A stretch of 64,000 nt of DNA from Cupriavidus sp. BIS7 (GCF_000292345.1 NZ_ALOU01000020.1:1-64000); one strand, 5' to 3'. Counted from the first letter of the stretch, positions 8,267 to 17,405 are shown. Notes: generated by a model from the sequence alone, not told the origin. Program-made: numbers and translations.

Positions 8267-9154
8267 TCAGGCCGTGCGGAAGAACAGCGAACGGCATGAC
8301 GGGAAGTTCCGGCAGCCCCAGATCGGCCTGCCCTTGACTTCGCGCGGAACCATCTTGACGCCGCACGCCGCGCACGTCGGCGTACGGTAGTCGCCCTTGA
8401 ACGCCTGTGCCAGCAGTGCGGCCTGCTTTTCGGCAGGCAACGCGCGGATGCGCTCGACAATCGCTGCCCCATCGAGAAGCTGGATGCCGGCACGCTCGGC
8501 CGATTCCCGCACGGGCTGGCCGACATAGCCGGACAGCGACCAGAACACGCCACGCCGCACCTTGTGCTCATGCATGACGCCACCAAGCGCCCGCACCTGC
8601 TCGACCTTGACCGGCTTGTTCCAGGCCTTGCATTGCACCACCGCCAGCGGCGTTCCGACGCCTGCCTTGTAGAGCGTGGCATCGATGCCGCCGTCCGGGC
8701 CGTGCGGCACCGTCTTGACCTTGAATCCCATCGCTTCGTAGTACGCCACGCACAGCAGCTCGAAACGCTTCCATTCAAGCTGCTTCAAGGCTTCGATCGA
8801 CCACTCGCGGTGAGCAGCCGCTTCGTGAGCAGTTCCCTGGCGGCTGTCGGGGCGGCTGTCGGGGCGGCTGACCGGCCGGAATCGCTGCGAAACACCCTGC
8901 ACGCGGGCCGTCTGCGCCTGCCGCCGTTCCCTAACGAAAGACAGCAGCCCGACGAACGCGAAAATCAACGGCGGCGCCCATGCCACCGATCTGATCACCG
9001 CCGCAAGCCCTGCCAGCAAAGGATTCCCGGCCAGCATCGCCGGAACGACAGCGTAGAAGACGATATAACTGCCGAGCGCGAACATCGCGGACACCCACCA
9101 TGGCGATTCCAGCAGTTCCTCGCTGAGCGACTTCGGCTTTCTCCTGCGACCCAT
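8267..9154 (-). CDS. membrane-anchored Mrr-type restriction endonuclease with C-terminal zinc ribbon
   Basis: A 295-residue protein. Residues 12-75 contain two hydrophobic segments (WWVSAMFALGSYIVFYAVV and AVIRSVAWAPPLIFAFVG). After a basic linker comes an Mrr_cat domain with KRFELLCVAYYEAMGFKVK, PDGGIDATLY (metal-binding Asp) and LAVVQCKAWNKPV (the QxK element). The C-terminus has a topoisomerase-type four-Cys ribbon, CAACGVKM ... GCRNFPSC. Together these fit a DNA-cutting enzyme acting at the membrane, of the kind that restricts methylated or incoming DNA. It stands alone without a methyltransferase, consistent with a type IV enzyme. The target is unknown. Confidence 0.87.
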   Translation of the reverse strand: MGRRRKPKSLSEELLESPWWVSAMFALGSYIVFYAVVPAMLAGNPLLAGLAAVIRSVAWAPPLIFAFVGLLSFVRERRQAQTARVQGVSQRFRPVSRPDSRPDSRQGTAHEAAAHREWSIEALKQLEWKRFELLCVAYYEAMGFKVKTVPHGPDGGIDATLYKAGVGTPLAVVQCKAWNKPVKVEQVRALGGVMHEHKVRRGVFWSLSGYVGQPVRESAERAGIQLLDGAAIVERIRALPAEKQAALLAQAFKGDYRTPTCAACGVKMVPREVKGRPIWGCRNFPSCRSLFFRTA

Positions 9155-9460
9155 TGACCCACCTCTTGCTCTTGTCTTGCGCCACTCAAAAGAATGACAG
9201 AAATGATTTAAGACAATGATGCGTGATAGTTGTGTCGATTCGACACCCTACGTTGTTCGGGTGGCGGGCGCAGACGCAGCGTGAGTGATGGTGCCGGGCA
9301 CAAAACCAGCCCAAGAGCATCTGCGAAAGCAAGATTCTTAAATCGCAGAACAAAAGGTCTTAACACGCCGGCGCCACGCAGAGGCCGATAATGGCGATCG
9401 GATCGACCCACCCGGGAACGGCTGGTTCGAAGCTCCATTGCGTCTTCCGACACCAGCACC
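9155..9460. other. intergenic region between divergent nuclease and DUF4239 genes
   Basis: 306 bases between divergent starts. The AT-rich part around 9190-9240 (TGATTTAAGACAATGATGCG and after) may hold the nuclease promoter. I see no gene, repeat or RNA here. Confidence 0.4.
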
Positions 9461-10222
9461 ATGAGCCAACTGATCAGTCATCCAGCCATCCTGTTCATCG
9501 CGCTATTGGTGCTGCTGACCTCATCAACAGCCGTCGGCGCCCTGGTGTTACGCCGAATCAAGCCCATCCCCAGCGAGGCACGCGACGACTTCAATATCGT
9601 GCAGGGCGCTACGCTGACGCTGCTGGCGCTGCTGATCGGCTTTACCTTGTCCATGGCTGTCGGACGTTACGATCAGCGCAAGAACCTGGAGGAAGGGGAA
9701 GCCAACGCGATTGGCACCGAGTATCTGCGCGCGGACCTGATCGAAGGCCCCGACACCGACAAGGTCAAGGCGCTGCTTGTCCGCTATCTCGATCAGCGGC
9801 TGCTTTACTACCGCACGCGCGACCACGACCATCTCGATGCGATCGAAGCGGTCACGTCTCAGGTTGAAGACGAGATGTGGAAGATTGTGCGTGGTGTCGC
9901 ACGGGACAAGCCCAACCCGATTACGTCGCTTGTTGTTGCCGGCATGAACGACGTGATCAATTCGCAGGGCTATGCCGAAGCCGCATGGCTGAACAGGATC
10001 CCCGTATCGGCCTGGTCCCTCATGCTTGTCATTGCCTTCTTCAGCACGCTGATGCAAGGCTATGGCACACGCACGGAAACGTCGCGAGCCGTCCTGTTCA
10101 TTCTGCCGATGACGGTTTCGCTGTCCCTGGCACTGATCTCCGATATCGACAGCCCCCGTGGCGGCCTGATCCGCGTCGCCCCGCAGAACCTCATGAGTCT
10201 GGCGACCTCGCTGCATCGATAG
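9461..10222 (+). CDS. DUF4239 (bestrophin-like domain) inner-membrane protein
   Basis: A 253-residue membrane protein. It has two N-terminal hydrophobic segments (residues 8-28 and 49-68, the second LTLLALLIGFTLSMAVGRYD), a charged middle with YDQRKNLEEGEANAIGTEYLRADLI, and two C-terminal helices (SLMLVIAFFSTLMQGYG and AVLFILPMTVSLSLALISDI). This layout matches DUF4239, described as bestrophin-like. Its function is not established; ion channel activity is inference by distant similarity. It is separated from fdwB by 162 bp and is probably transcribed alone. Confidence 0.8.
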   Translation: MSQLISHPAILFIALLVLLTSSTAVGALVLRRIKPIPSEARDDFNIVQGATLTLLALLIGFTLSMAVGRYDQRKNLEEGEANAIGTEYLRADLIEGPDTDKVKALLVRYLDQRLLYYRTRDHDHLDAIEAVTSQVEDEMWKIVRGVARDKPNPITSLVVAGMNDVINSQGYAEAAWLNRIPVSAWSLMLVIAFFSTLMQGYGTRTETSRAVLFILPMTVSLSLALISDIDSPRGGLIRVAPQNLMSLATSLHR

Positions 10223-10329
10223 CACGCGGCAGGTGATGGCGACCACCCACTTGTGATCTCTCCGCTTCGGTGCAAAAGTACCTATTTACGAATCTCACCA
10301 TGGTTCGTTATTGTCTGAATGACATAACG

Positions 10330-10343
10330 TGCACTTGAGTGCA
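10330..10343. promoter_or_regulatory. 14-bp inverted repeat upstream of fdwB
   Basis: TGCACT-TG-AGTGCA, centred about 48 bp before the fdwB start. A second, weaker pair (ACGAA ... TTCGT, 10288-10308) lies just upstream in an AT-rich stretch. Either could bind a regulator of the formate dehydrogenase operon; no known consensus was matched. Confidence 0.35.
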
Positions 10344-10384
10344 GCACAGTCGTATCGGGGCGGTCACGGTCGGAGACGTGAAAC

Positions 10385-12094
10385 ATGAGTCAGCATGAGC
10401 AGACGATCAGGATCTTCGAGCATCCTGGCGCCGGAGGACGCAAAGCCAGGGCAACGCCGAAAGGTCGAGCGATCGATCCACAGGCGGCTCGCGACATTGC
10501 CCTATTGCTTGGCGAAAGGCCGCGGCGACGAGATTTGCTTATCGAGCATCTGCATCTGATTCAGGACACATACAAGCAGATCTCGGCGGCCCACCTCGCG
10601 GCGCTGGCCGATGAGATGAAGCTGGCGTTTTCCGAGGTGTTCGAGACAGCCACCTTCTACGCGCACTTCGACGTCGTCAAGGAGGGTGACCCGGCGATCC
10701 CTCCACTGACGATTCGCGTCTGCGACTCGATTACCTGTGCCATGCTTGGCGCGGAGAAGTTGCTGGGGGAACTGCAAGTCGCCTCCGGACCCGGCGTTCG
10801 CGTCGTTCGCGCGCCGTGTGTCGGACGGTGCGACACAGCTCCCGTGGCAGAAGTCGGCCACAATTTCATCGATCACGCGGACGTTCACGGCGTGATGGAA
10901 GCCATCAAGCACAATGACACGCACGTCTGCCTGCCAAAATATGTTGGGTACGAGGAGTATGTAGCAGCAGGCGGATACCAGTTGTTGAGCCGGCTGCGTT
11001 CCGGTGCGCTTGCGGCGGAAGACCTGCTGAAGGTGCTCGACGATTCGAGTTTGCGCGGCCTGGGAGGAGCCGGCTTTCCTGCCGGCCGCAAATGGCGTTC
11101 CGTTCTGAGCGTCCAGGGCCCGCGCCTCATGGTGATCAACGGCGACGAGGGCGAACCCGGGACCTTCAAGGATCGTTACTACCTCGAACGTGATCCTCAC
11201 CGTTTTATCGAGGGCACGCTGATCGGCGCCCATGTTGTCGAAGCAACCGAGGTGTACATCTACATCCGGGACGAGTATCCGGCGGTGCGTGAAATCCTCG
11301 CGCGTGAAATCGGCAAGCTACCGCCCGGCGGTCCGGTGTTGCATCTTCGGCGCGGCGCGAGGGCCTACATCTGCGGTGAGGAATCATCGCTTCTGGAAAG
11401 CATTGAAGGCAAGCGCGGATATCCGCGCCACAAGCCGCCATACCCCTATCAGGTTGGCCTGTTTGGCCGTCCCACGCTGATCAACAACGTCGAGACCCTG
11501 TTTTGGATACGCGATATCGTTGAAAAAGGCGCCGACTGGTGGAAAGCCCACGGTCGCAATGGGCGCCAGGGGCTGCGCAGCTATTCGGTATCCGGACGCG
11601 TAAAGAATCCCGGGGTCAAACTGGCCCCCGCCGGCGTCACCGTTCGCGAGCTGATCGAAGAATTCTGCGGCGGCATGGCGGACGGGCACACCTTCCGAGC
11701 GTACCTTCCGGGCGGCGCATCCGGCGGCATCCTGCCTGCATCGATGGACGATATCCCGCTCGATTTCGGCACGCTGGAAAAGTACGGATGCTTTATCGGC
11801 TCCGCAGCGGTAATCGTTCTCTCAGAGCAGGACGACATCAAGCGGGCCGCGCTCAATCTCATGCGGTTCTTCGAAGACGAGAGCTGTGGCCAGTGCACCC
11901 CATGCCGGGTAGGTACGCAAAAGGCGGCACTACTGATGTCCGAAGAGGTCTGGAATCAGGAGTTACTGGGCGAGCTGAGCCAGGCGATGCGGGACGCGTC
12001 CATTTGTGGTTTGGGGCAAGCCGCCCCGAATCCCTTAACAAGCGTCATCAAGTATTTTCCTGAGTTGTTTCCGGCCCGGGAGCGCGCGCAATGA
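10385..12094 (+). CDS. fdwB: NAD-dependent formate dehydrogenase beta subunit, NuoE-NuoF fusion (tungsten-type FDH)
   Basis: A 569-residue soluble electron-transfer subunit that passes electrons from the catalytic subunit to NAD+. The N-terminal third is a NuoE-like thioredoxin-fold [2Fe-2S] domain with ligands in CDSITC and PCVGRCD. The rest is NuoF-like: the NADH/FMN site in RGLGGAGFPAGRKW and GDEGEPGTFKDR, then a [4Fe-4S] motif ESCGQCTPCRVG. Length and fusion match the beta subunit of Methylobacterium FDH1 and of Cupriavidus FdwB. Its stop overlaps the fdwA start by 4 bp (ATGA), so the subunits are translationally coupled. The tungsten assignment comes from the family; metal choice cannot be read here. 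Confidence 0.93.
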   Translation: MSQHEQTIRIFEHPGAGGRKARATPKGRAIDPQAARDIALLLGERPRRRDLLIEHLHLIQDTYKQISAAHLAALADEMKLAFSEVFETATFYAHFDVVKEGDPAIPPLTIRVCDSITCAMLGAEKLLGELQVASGPGVRVVRAPCVGRCDTAPVAEVGHNFIDHADVHGVMEAIKHNDTHVCLPKYVGYEEYVAAGGYQLLSRLRSGALAAEDLLKVLDDSSLRGLGGAGFPAGRKWRSVLSVQGPRLMVINGDEGEPGTFKDRYYLERDPHRFIEGTLIGAHVVEATEVYIYIRDEYPAVREILAREIGKLPPGGPVLHLRRGARAYICGEESSLLESIEGKRGYPRHKPPYPYQVGLFGRPTLINNVETLFWIRDIVEKGADWWKAHGRNGRQGLRSYSVSGRVKNPGVKLAPAGVTVRELIEEFCGGMADGHTFRAYLPGGASGGILPASMDDIPLDFGTLEKYGCFIGSAAVIVLSEQDDIKRAALNLMRFFEDESCGQCTPCRVGTQKAALLMSEEVWNQELLGELSQAMRDASICGLGQAAPNPLTSVIKYFPELFPARERAQ

Positions 12095-14847
12095 ACGCCA
12101 TTCAGTTTGAACTCGACGGACAGATGGTTGAAGCGGCGCCCGGTGAGACGATCTGGCAGGTCGCCAAACGACTGGGCACTGATATCCCGCATTTGTGTTA
12201 TTCGCCGGAGCCTGACTATCGTGCGGACGGCAACTGTCGCGCCTGTATGGTCGAAATTGAGGGAGAGCGCGTGCTGGCTGCTTCCTGCATGCGACCACCC
12301 GCCGTCGGAATGAAAGTAAAGACCGCAAGCACACGCGCGGTGTCGGCCAGAAAAATGGTGATGGAACTGTTGGTCACCGATCAACCCGCGCGCGCCACGT
12401 CGCACGATCCGGACTCGACGTTCTGGCAATGGGCGGATAAAACGGGGGTTAGCACGAGCCGATTTCCAAGTTCGACACGCCGGGAAGGAGACGCCAGTCA
12501 CCCCGCCATGCGCGTCAATCTTGACGCCTGCATCCAATGCGGCTTGTGCGTACGCGGCTGCCGGGAAGTTCAGGCAAACGATGTCATCGGCATGGCTTAC
12601 AGAGGTCACGAAGCAAAGGTTGTCTTCGACTTCGACGACCCGATGGGAGAGTCCACCTGTGTCGCCTGTGGCGAATGCGTCCAGGCCTGCCCTACCGGTG
12701 CACTGATGCCTTCCGCCCTGCTGGACGAGCATCAGACGCGCGTCAATTATCCAGACAGGCAGGTCGATTCCTTGTGCCCTTTCTGCGGCGTTGGCTGTCA
12801 GGTAACGTACCAGGTGAAGGACAACAGGATCCTGTATGCGGATGGCAAGAACGGTCCCGCCAACCACAATCGGCTGTGCGTGAAGGGCCGTTTCGGATTC
12901 GACTATATCCATCACCCACATCGGCTGACGACGCCGCTGATCCGCCTGCCAAACGCAAAAAAGGACTGGACCGATCAGGTCGATCCCGCCAACCCGTACA
13001 CCCACTTCCGCGAAGCGACGTGGGAGGAAGCGCTCGACGTTGCAGCGCGCGGCCTCGCCAGTATTCGCGATACGCAAGGCGCCAGGGCACTGGCCGGCTT
13101 CGGATCGGCGAAGGGTTCCAACGAGGAGGCGTACCTGTTCCAGAAGCTGGTGCGTGCCGGCTTCGGATCGAACAACGTCGATCACTGCACGCGACTGTGT
13201 CATGCGTCTTCGGTCGCAGCCTTGATGGAGGGGCTGAACTCCGGCGCAGTGTCTGCACCGTTCGAGGCGGCACTCGACGCGGAAGTCATCATCGTTATCG
13301 GCGCCAACCCAACGGTGAACCATCCGGTTGCGGCAACGTTCATCAAGAACGCGGCAAGACGGGGCGCCAGGCTGATCGTGATTGACCCGAGACGGCAAAG
13401 CCTGTCGCGGCATGCCCACATGCATCTGGCGTTCAAGCCGGGGAGCGATGTGGCGCTGCTTAACGCGATGCTTTACACGATCATCACCGAGGGTCTGACG
13501 GACGACCGGTACATTGCCGACCACACCGAAGGTTATGAGGAACTGAAAGAACGGATACTGGCGTTCTCGCCGGAGAAGATGGAACCGATCTGCGGCGTTC
13601 CGGCCGAGTCGTTGCGAGAAGTCGCACGGCTATACGCCAGGTCGAAGGCTTCGATCATCTTCTGGGGAATGGGCATCAGCCAACACGTGCACGGCACCGA
13701 CAATGCACGATGTCTGATTGCACTGGCGCTGGTCACCGGGCAGATTGGACGACCGGGAACAGGGCTGCATCCGTTGCGGGGACAGAACAATGTTCAGGGC
13801 GCATCCGATGCGGGACTGATCCCGATGTGCCTGCCGGACTACCAGTCCGTTGCGCGGGCGGATCTGCGCGCACCATTCGAGCATGTCTGGCAGCAGGAAA
13901 TCGATCCCACGCCAGGCTTGACCGTGGTGGAAATCATGGATGCCATTCATGCGGGCACGATCACCGGCATGTACATCGAAGGAGAGAATCCGGCGATGTC
14001 TGACCCGGATCTGCAGCACGCACGAGAGGCCCTGGCAATGCTCCAGTTCCTTGTGGTGCAGGACCTGTTCGTGACCGAGACTGCGTTTCATGCAGACGTG
14101 ATCCTGCCGGCTTCCGCGTTTGCCGAAAAGGTTGGCAGCTTTACCAATACAGATCGCCGCGTACAACTGGCGCGCCAGGTCATCGAGCCGCCGGGCGATG
14201 CGCGTCAGGACCTCTGGATCATTCAGGAGATTGCGAAGCGCATGGGTCTCGCGTGGAACTATCGTGGACCTGCCGACGTGTTCGCGGAAATGACGCAGGT
14301 GATGCCTTCGTTGAAAAACATCACGTGGGAACGCCTTGAGCGCGAGGGTGCGGTGACGTACCCGGTGGAGGGACCGGCAGTGCCGGGCAACGACATCATT
14401 TTCACTAACGGCTTTCCGACTGCTAGCGGCCGGGCAAAAATCGTCCCGGCTCACATCCGGCCACCAGATGAAATCCCCGATAACGAGTACCCCATGGTGC
14501 TTTCCACAGGGCGCGTTCTCGAACATTGGCATACAGGTTCGATGACTCGCCGTTCGAATGTGCTCGATGTCATCGAGCCGGAAGCCGTCGCCCTGATGTC
14601 GCCAAAGGACTTGCACCGCCTGAGACTGCAGCCTGGCGAGTTTGCCCGCCTGTGGACGCGCCGGGGCACCATCGAAGTCAAGGTCCGCTCCGACAGGGAT
14701 GTGCCGGAGAACATGATCTTCCTGCCATTCTGCTACGCGGAGGCGGCTGCGAACCTGCTTACGAACCCGGCACTTGACCCCATGGGCAAGATTCCGGAGT
14801 TGAAGTTCTGTGCGGTGCGAGTTGAACGCGCCAAGGCTGCAGAGTAA
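12091..14847 (+). CDS. fdwA: NAD-dependent formate dehydrogenase alpha subunit (tungsten-type FDH, catalytic Cys)
   Basis: A 918-residue catalytic subunit oxidising formate to CO2. Domains in order are an N-terminal [2Fe-2S] ferredoxin domain (CYSPEPDYRADGNCRACM), NuoG-type cluster motifs (CIQCGLCVRGCREVQ and CVACGECVQACPTG), the CPFCGVGC [4Fe-4S] site, then the bis-MGD catalytic core. The residue that is selenocysteine in E. coli FdhF is Cys here, within DHCTRLCHASS at about residue 370, with the conserved His following it. No Tat signal, so it is cytoplasmic. It forms an operon with fdwB. FdhD (1850-2710) is likely needed for its cofactor. The stop lies 2 bp from the stop of the convergent AraC-type gene. 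Confidence 0.94.
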   Translation: MNAIQFELDGQMVEAAPGETIWQVAKRLGTDIPHLCYSPEPDYRADGNCRACMVEIEGERVLAASCMRPPAVGMKVKTASTRAVSARKMVMELLVTDQPARATSHDPDSTFWQWADKTGVSTSRFPSSTRREGDASHPAMRVNLDACIQCGLCVRGCREVQANDVIGMAYRGHEAKVVFDFDDPMGESTCVACGECVQACPTGALMPSALLDEHQTRVNYPDRQVDSLCPFCGVGCQVTYQVKDNRILYADGKNGPANHNRLCVKGRFGFDYIHHPHRLTTPLIRLPNAKKDWTDQVDPANPYTHFREATWEEALDVAARGLASIRDTQGARALAGFGSAKGSNEEAYLFQKLVRAGFGSNNVDHCTRLCHASSVAALMEGLNSGAVSAPFEAALDAEVIIVIGANPTVNHPVAATFIKNAARRGARLIVIDPRRQSLSRHAHMHLAFKPGSDVALLNAMLYTIITEGLTDDRYIADHTEGYEELKERILAFSPEKMEPICGVPAESLREVARLYARSKASIIFWGMGISQHVHGTDNARCLIALALVTGQIGRPGTGLHPLRGQNNVQGASDAGLIPMCLPDYQSVARADLRAPFEHVWQQEIDPTPGLTVVEIMDAIHAGTITGMYIEGENPAMSDPDLQHAREALAMLQFLVVQDLFVTETAFHADVILPASAFAEKVGSFTNTDRRVQLARQVIEPPGDARQDLWIIQEIAKRMGLAWNYRGPADVFAEMTQVMPSLKNITWERLEREGAVTYPVEGPAVPGNDIIFTNGFPTASGRAKIVPAHIRPPDEIPDNEYPMVLSTGRVLEHWHTGSMTRRSNVLDVIEPEAVALMSPKDLHRLRLQPGEFARLWTRRGTIEVKVRSDRDVPENMIFLPFCYAEAAANLLTNPALDPMGKIPELKFCAVRVERAKAAE

Positions 14848-14849
14848 TG

Positions 14850-15863
14850 CTAGATCCCGCGTGGTGTGGGCACGGACCGCTGTGCGCGCCGTTCGATCGG
14901 CGGCATGCCAAACTGCGTTGAGAACCAGCGCGAGAACGCGCTTGCCGAGGTGTAGCCCAGCAACTGCGCTACATGCAGCATCGAGTAGTCCGTATTTTCC
15001 ACAAAGCGGCTGGCCAACTCGCAACGCACCTCATTGAGAATGCCGCTGAAACTCTCTCCGGCTTCATCCAGCCTGCTCTGCATCGTACGCACGCTCAACG
15101 CCAGCGCCTCGGCTACGGATTCGGAATTTGCCCTACCCATCGGCAACATCAGAGTGATGGCACAGCGTACGTCGTGGCTGACATTGCGCCCTCGCAGACG
15201 GGGCAGCAAGTCGACAAACCGCTGCGCATAGCGCGCCATGGCCAGATCGGCATGCGGGTTGGGCGCGTCCAGGTCTGCGCTTCTGCAGACCATCCCGTTC
15301 AGCTCACTGCCAAACGCAAGCGGGCACCCGAAGATGCGCCAATGGACCTGCGTGTCGGCTGGCGCCTGATGGGCAAAGTTGACACTAACGGGGCGCCAGT
15401 GTGTACCAAGTCCTCCCCGGCACAGCCGGAACACGACACCAATCGCCAGCTCGGTTGCCTGGCGGCAGGGAGTATTCGCAATGACTTCCTGCCGGATGAT
15501 GGCGGTCTGGCCTACGTCTTCGAGCAGCAACGCGACGGATTCATTGATGAGATCGCGGTACTGGATCGTCGTCAGCAGGGCCGCTCTCACAGTCGGCTGT
15601 AGGCTGATCAGCAGGCTGAGCGGTCCAAACGACGACAGCCGTCGTGACTCCGCCATGCGCAGGCCGAAGGTTTCGCAGCCGGTTGTGGTTGCGGCGGCCT
15701 CGAGCAAGGCCACACAGGCAGCGGCCGGAATCCACTTGTCAGGATCGTCCAACTCCGCGCGACGCAGCCCCACCTGGCGCAAAAGAGGCTGCGGATCCAG
15801 GCCAAGGTCTCGTGAGACTTCGAAGAAATTTGTCAGTGCCGCTGCACGTATGCGCGCTTCCAC
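14850..15863 (-). CDS. AraC-family transcriptional regulator with arabinose-binding-type N-terminal domain
   Basis: A 337-residue regulator of the class with a large N-terminal domain (residues about 15-200, beginning AALTNFFEVSRDLGLDPQPLLRQVGL) and a C-terminal AraC double helix-turn-helix (residues about 235-330; VAEALALSVRTMQSRLDEAG and VAQLLGYTSASAFSRWFSTQFG). The layout resembles OruR/ArgR-type regulators of catabolism. It converges on fdwA with stops only 2 bp apart, so it could regulate fdwBA, but nothing in the sequence proves this. Confidence 0.9.
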   Translation of the reverse strand: MEARIRAAALTNFFEVSRDLGLDPQPLLRQVGLRRAELDDPDKWIPAAACVALLEAAATTTGCETFGLRMAESRRLSSFGPLSLLISLQPTVRAALLTTIQYRDLINESVALLLEDVGQTAIIRQEVIANTPCRQATELAIGVVFRLCRGGLGTHWRPVSVNFAHQAPADTQVHWRIFGCPLAFGSELNGMVCRSADLDAPNPHADLAMARYAQRFVDLLPRLRGRNVSHDVRCAITLMLPMGRANSESVAEALALSVRTMQSRLDEAGESFSGILNEVRCELASRFVENTDYSMLHVAQLLGYTSASAFSRWFSTQFGMPPIERRAQRSVPTPRGI

Positions 15864-16000
15864 ACTCGCCTGCCATATGACAATTCAGACGCCGTGCCAT
15901 GGGGCGTCACGCCTTCGATACATGGTAGGCAGGCGCAGCATGAAGTGCAAACGCGCCAGTTCGGACCAGATTAGCGAATGGAAGCGCAGGACTTTTCGTA

Positions 16001-16048
16001 GGACGCGAGACGGTCAGATTGGACGCGATAGAACGCGACAGGACGCGA
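16001..16048. repeat. phased GGACGCGA array outside the left island end
   Basis: GGACGCGA at 16001, 16021 and 16041 with a near copy GAACGCGA at 16031, all in one orientation and spaced by multiples of exactly 10 bp. The same octamer lies inside both island ends (16295/16306 and 24529/24540). Helical phasing suggests protein binding, plausibly integrase arm sites. Its position outside the left repeat hints at a leftover end of a related element. Confidence 0.6.
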
Positions 16049-16086
16049 CGAAGCAGCGAGAGCAGGCCCAGGATTTCGGACCCCAG

Positions 16087-16125
16087 AAAAAACAAAACCC
16101 CGGAAGACCGCGATCTTCCGGGGTT
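16087..16125 (-). terminator. rho-independent terminator beside the left tRNA fragment
   Basis: A 12-bp stem (AACCCCGGAAGA, 16096-16107, with its complement 16114-16125) and the six-base loop CCGCGA. Read on the minus strand, a TTTTGTTTTTT tract follows. It sits where the terminator of tRNA-Ser would lie before island insertion. Compare 24617-24658. Confidence 0.8.
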
Positions 16126-16145
16126 CGCCGCCAATACTGATGTAG

Positions 16146-16212
16146 TGGCGGAGACGGAGGGATTCGAACCCTCGATCCAGGTTTTGGCCCGGATGCTCCC
16201 TTAGCAGGGGAG
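16146..16212 (-). repeat. left attachment repeat: 3' part of tRNA-Ser
   Basis: 67 bases identical to 24690-24756, covering the 3' end of tRNA-Ser including CCA, T arm, variable arm and anticodon. The sequence diverges directly after (AAACTT against TGCCTT), so this is a tRNA fragment, not a gene. It marks the left island boundary. Confidence 0.93.
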
Positions 16213-16294
16213 AAACTTTAGGCTCTCTGGGCTGACCTAAGCCGTTGATCGGCTTGGGGATTCTTACCGCCGCGCCGCGCCGCCCCTCGTGCAA

Positions 16295-16314
16295 GGACGC
16301 GAGCAGGACGCGAA
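16295..16314. repeat. left inner arm-type repeat (20 bp, identical to 24529-24548)
   Basis: Two GGACGCGA octamers 11 bp apart within a 20-bp sequence that recurs exactly at 24529-24548 in the same orientation, near the other island end. Likely binding sites for the island integrase or an accessory factor. Confidence 0.6.
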
Positions 16315-16385
16315 TGTACGCTTCTGCCCTGCCCCCTCCGCCTCCATGCATGGACTCGCTCTCACACGAAAGAGAGCGAAGCATC

Positions 16386-17405
16386 ATGGGCGTTATCACG
16401 AAAAATATAACGAAGGCCGGCATCACCACCTACCAAGCGAAGTGCCGCCGCAAGGGGTTCCCGGTCATCAGCAAGACCTTCCGCGAACTGAAGGATGCGA
16501 AAGCCTTCATCCGAGAAGTTGAACGCGGGTTCGATCTGGGGGAGTTACCGGAGAGCGTCAAGCCCGCCGCGCCCCCTTCCGAAGCGGAGGGGGACGGGAC
16601 GGAATTCACCACACTCGCGGACATCTTGCGGTCGTATCGGGACGAAGCCGTGCCGAAGCAGCGTTCTAGCGAAATCGCCACAATGAAAATCGACTTGCTA
16701 CTTGAAGAGCCGTTAGCGAAAACGGCCATCGCGGACCTAAAAGCGGCTTTAGCGAAATGGCGGGATGATCGCCTAAAGGAAGTTAAAGCGGGCACCGTTC
16801 TACGCGAAATGAATCTTATTTACGCAGCGATAAACCGGGCGCGGGTCGAACACAATGTCGAAATCCCGGACGTGAAGATTGCGCGCCCGAAGGCTCCCGC
16901 CGCGCGGACTAGGCGACTGGAAGCCGGGGAGCTAGACCGCATCCTAGAGAGTGCGAAGCGTTCACGGAGTAAAGGGCTGAGTGCGGCGATCCTCCTGGCT
17001 ATCGAAACGGGCGCGCGGGCGGGCGAGCTCATAAATTTGCGCTGGGAATTCGTGGACGTTTCGAAACGGACCGCGCATTTCCCGATCACCAAGAACGGCT
17101 ATTCCCGGACCATCCCGCTATCCTCGCGGGCGGTGGCGATTCTCGAAGGCATGCCGCGCGAAGGCGAACGGGTTCTGCATGGGATGACCTCGCGAACGCT
17201 TAAGCGCGCATGGGTACTGTGCCGGGAGCGGGCTGGGATCGAAGGGCTACGGTTCCACGACATGCGGCGGGAGGGCGTGTCGCGAATGATCGAGCGAGGG
17301 CTGAGCGTGGTGGAGGTGGCGCAGGTCAGCGGTCATCGGTCGCTCGCGATGCTACAGGTGTACGCGCGGCCCACGGCGGAGAGCATCGCGGCGAAGTTAG
17401 GATAG
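16386..17405 (+). CDS. tyrosine-family site-specific integrase of the island
   Basis: A 339-residue tyrosine recombinase. Residues 1-60 look like an arm-binding domain (NITKAGITTYQAKCRRKGF), 75-165 the SAM-like core-binding domain, and 180-339 the catalytic domain. Active-site residues visible are Arg211 (ETGARAGELI), Lys236 (ITKNG), His291 and Arg294 (HDMRRE), His317 (SGHRSL) and the nucleophile Tyr326 (LQVYARP). I chose the ATG at 16386 because the conserved N-terminus begins there; the longer frame reads through the attachment site. It probably inserts the island into tRNA-Ser. A strong terminator follows at 17430. A related but broken copy lies at 21494-21793. Confidence 0.95.
   Translation: MGVITKNITKAGITTYQAKCRRKGFPVISKTFRELKDAKAFIREVERGFDLGELPESVKPAAPPSEAEGDGTEFTTLADILRSYRDEAVPKQRSSEIATMKIDLLLEEPLAKTAIADLKAALAKWRDDRLKEVKAGTVLREMNLIYAAINRARVEHNVEIPDVKIARPKAPAARTRRLEAGELDRILESAKRSRSKGLSAAILLAIETGARAGELINLRWEFVDVSKRTAHFPITKNGYSRTIPLSSRAVAILEGMPREGERVLHGMTSRTLKRAWVLCRERAGIEGLRFHDMRREGVSRMIERGLSVVEVAQVSGHRSLAMLQVYARPTAESIAAKLG

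Noticed and set aside
16146..16212. Second tRNA-Ser gene
   Set aside because: Only the 3' 67 nt are present; the D arm and 5' acceptor strand are missing, so it is an attachment remnant.
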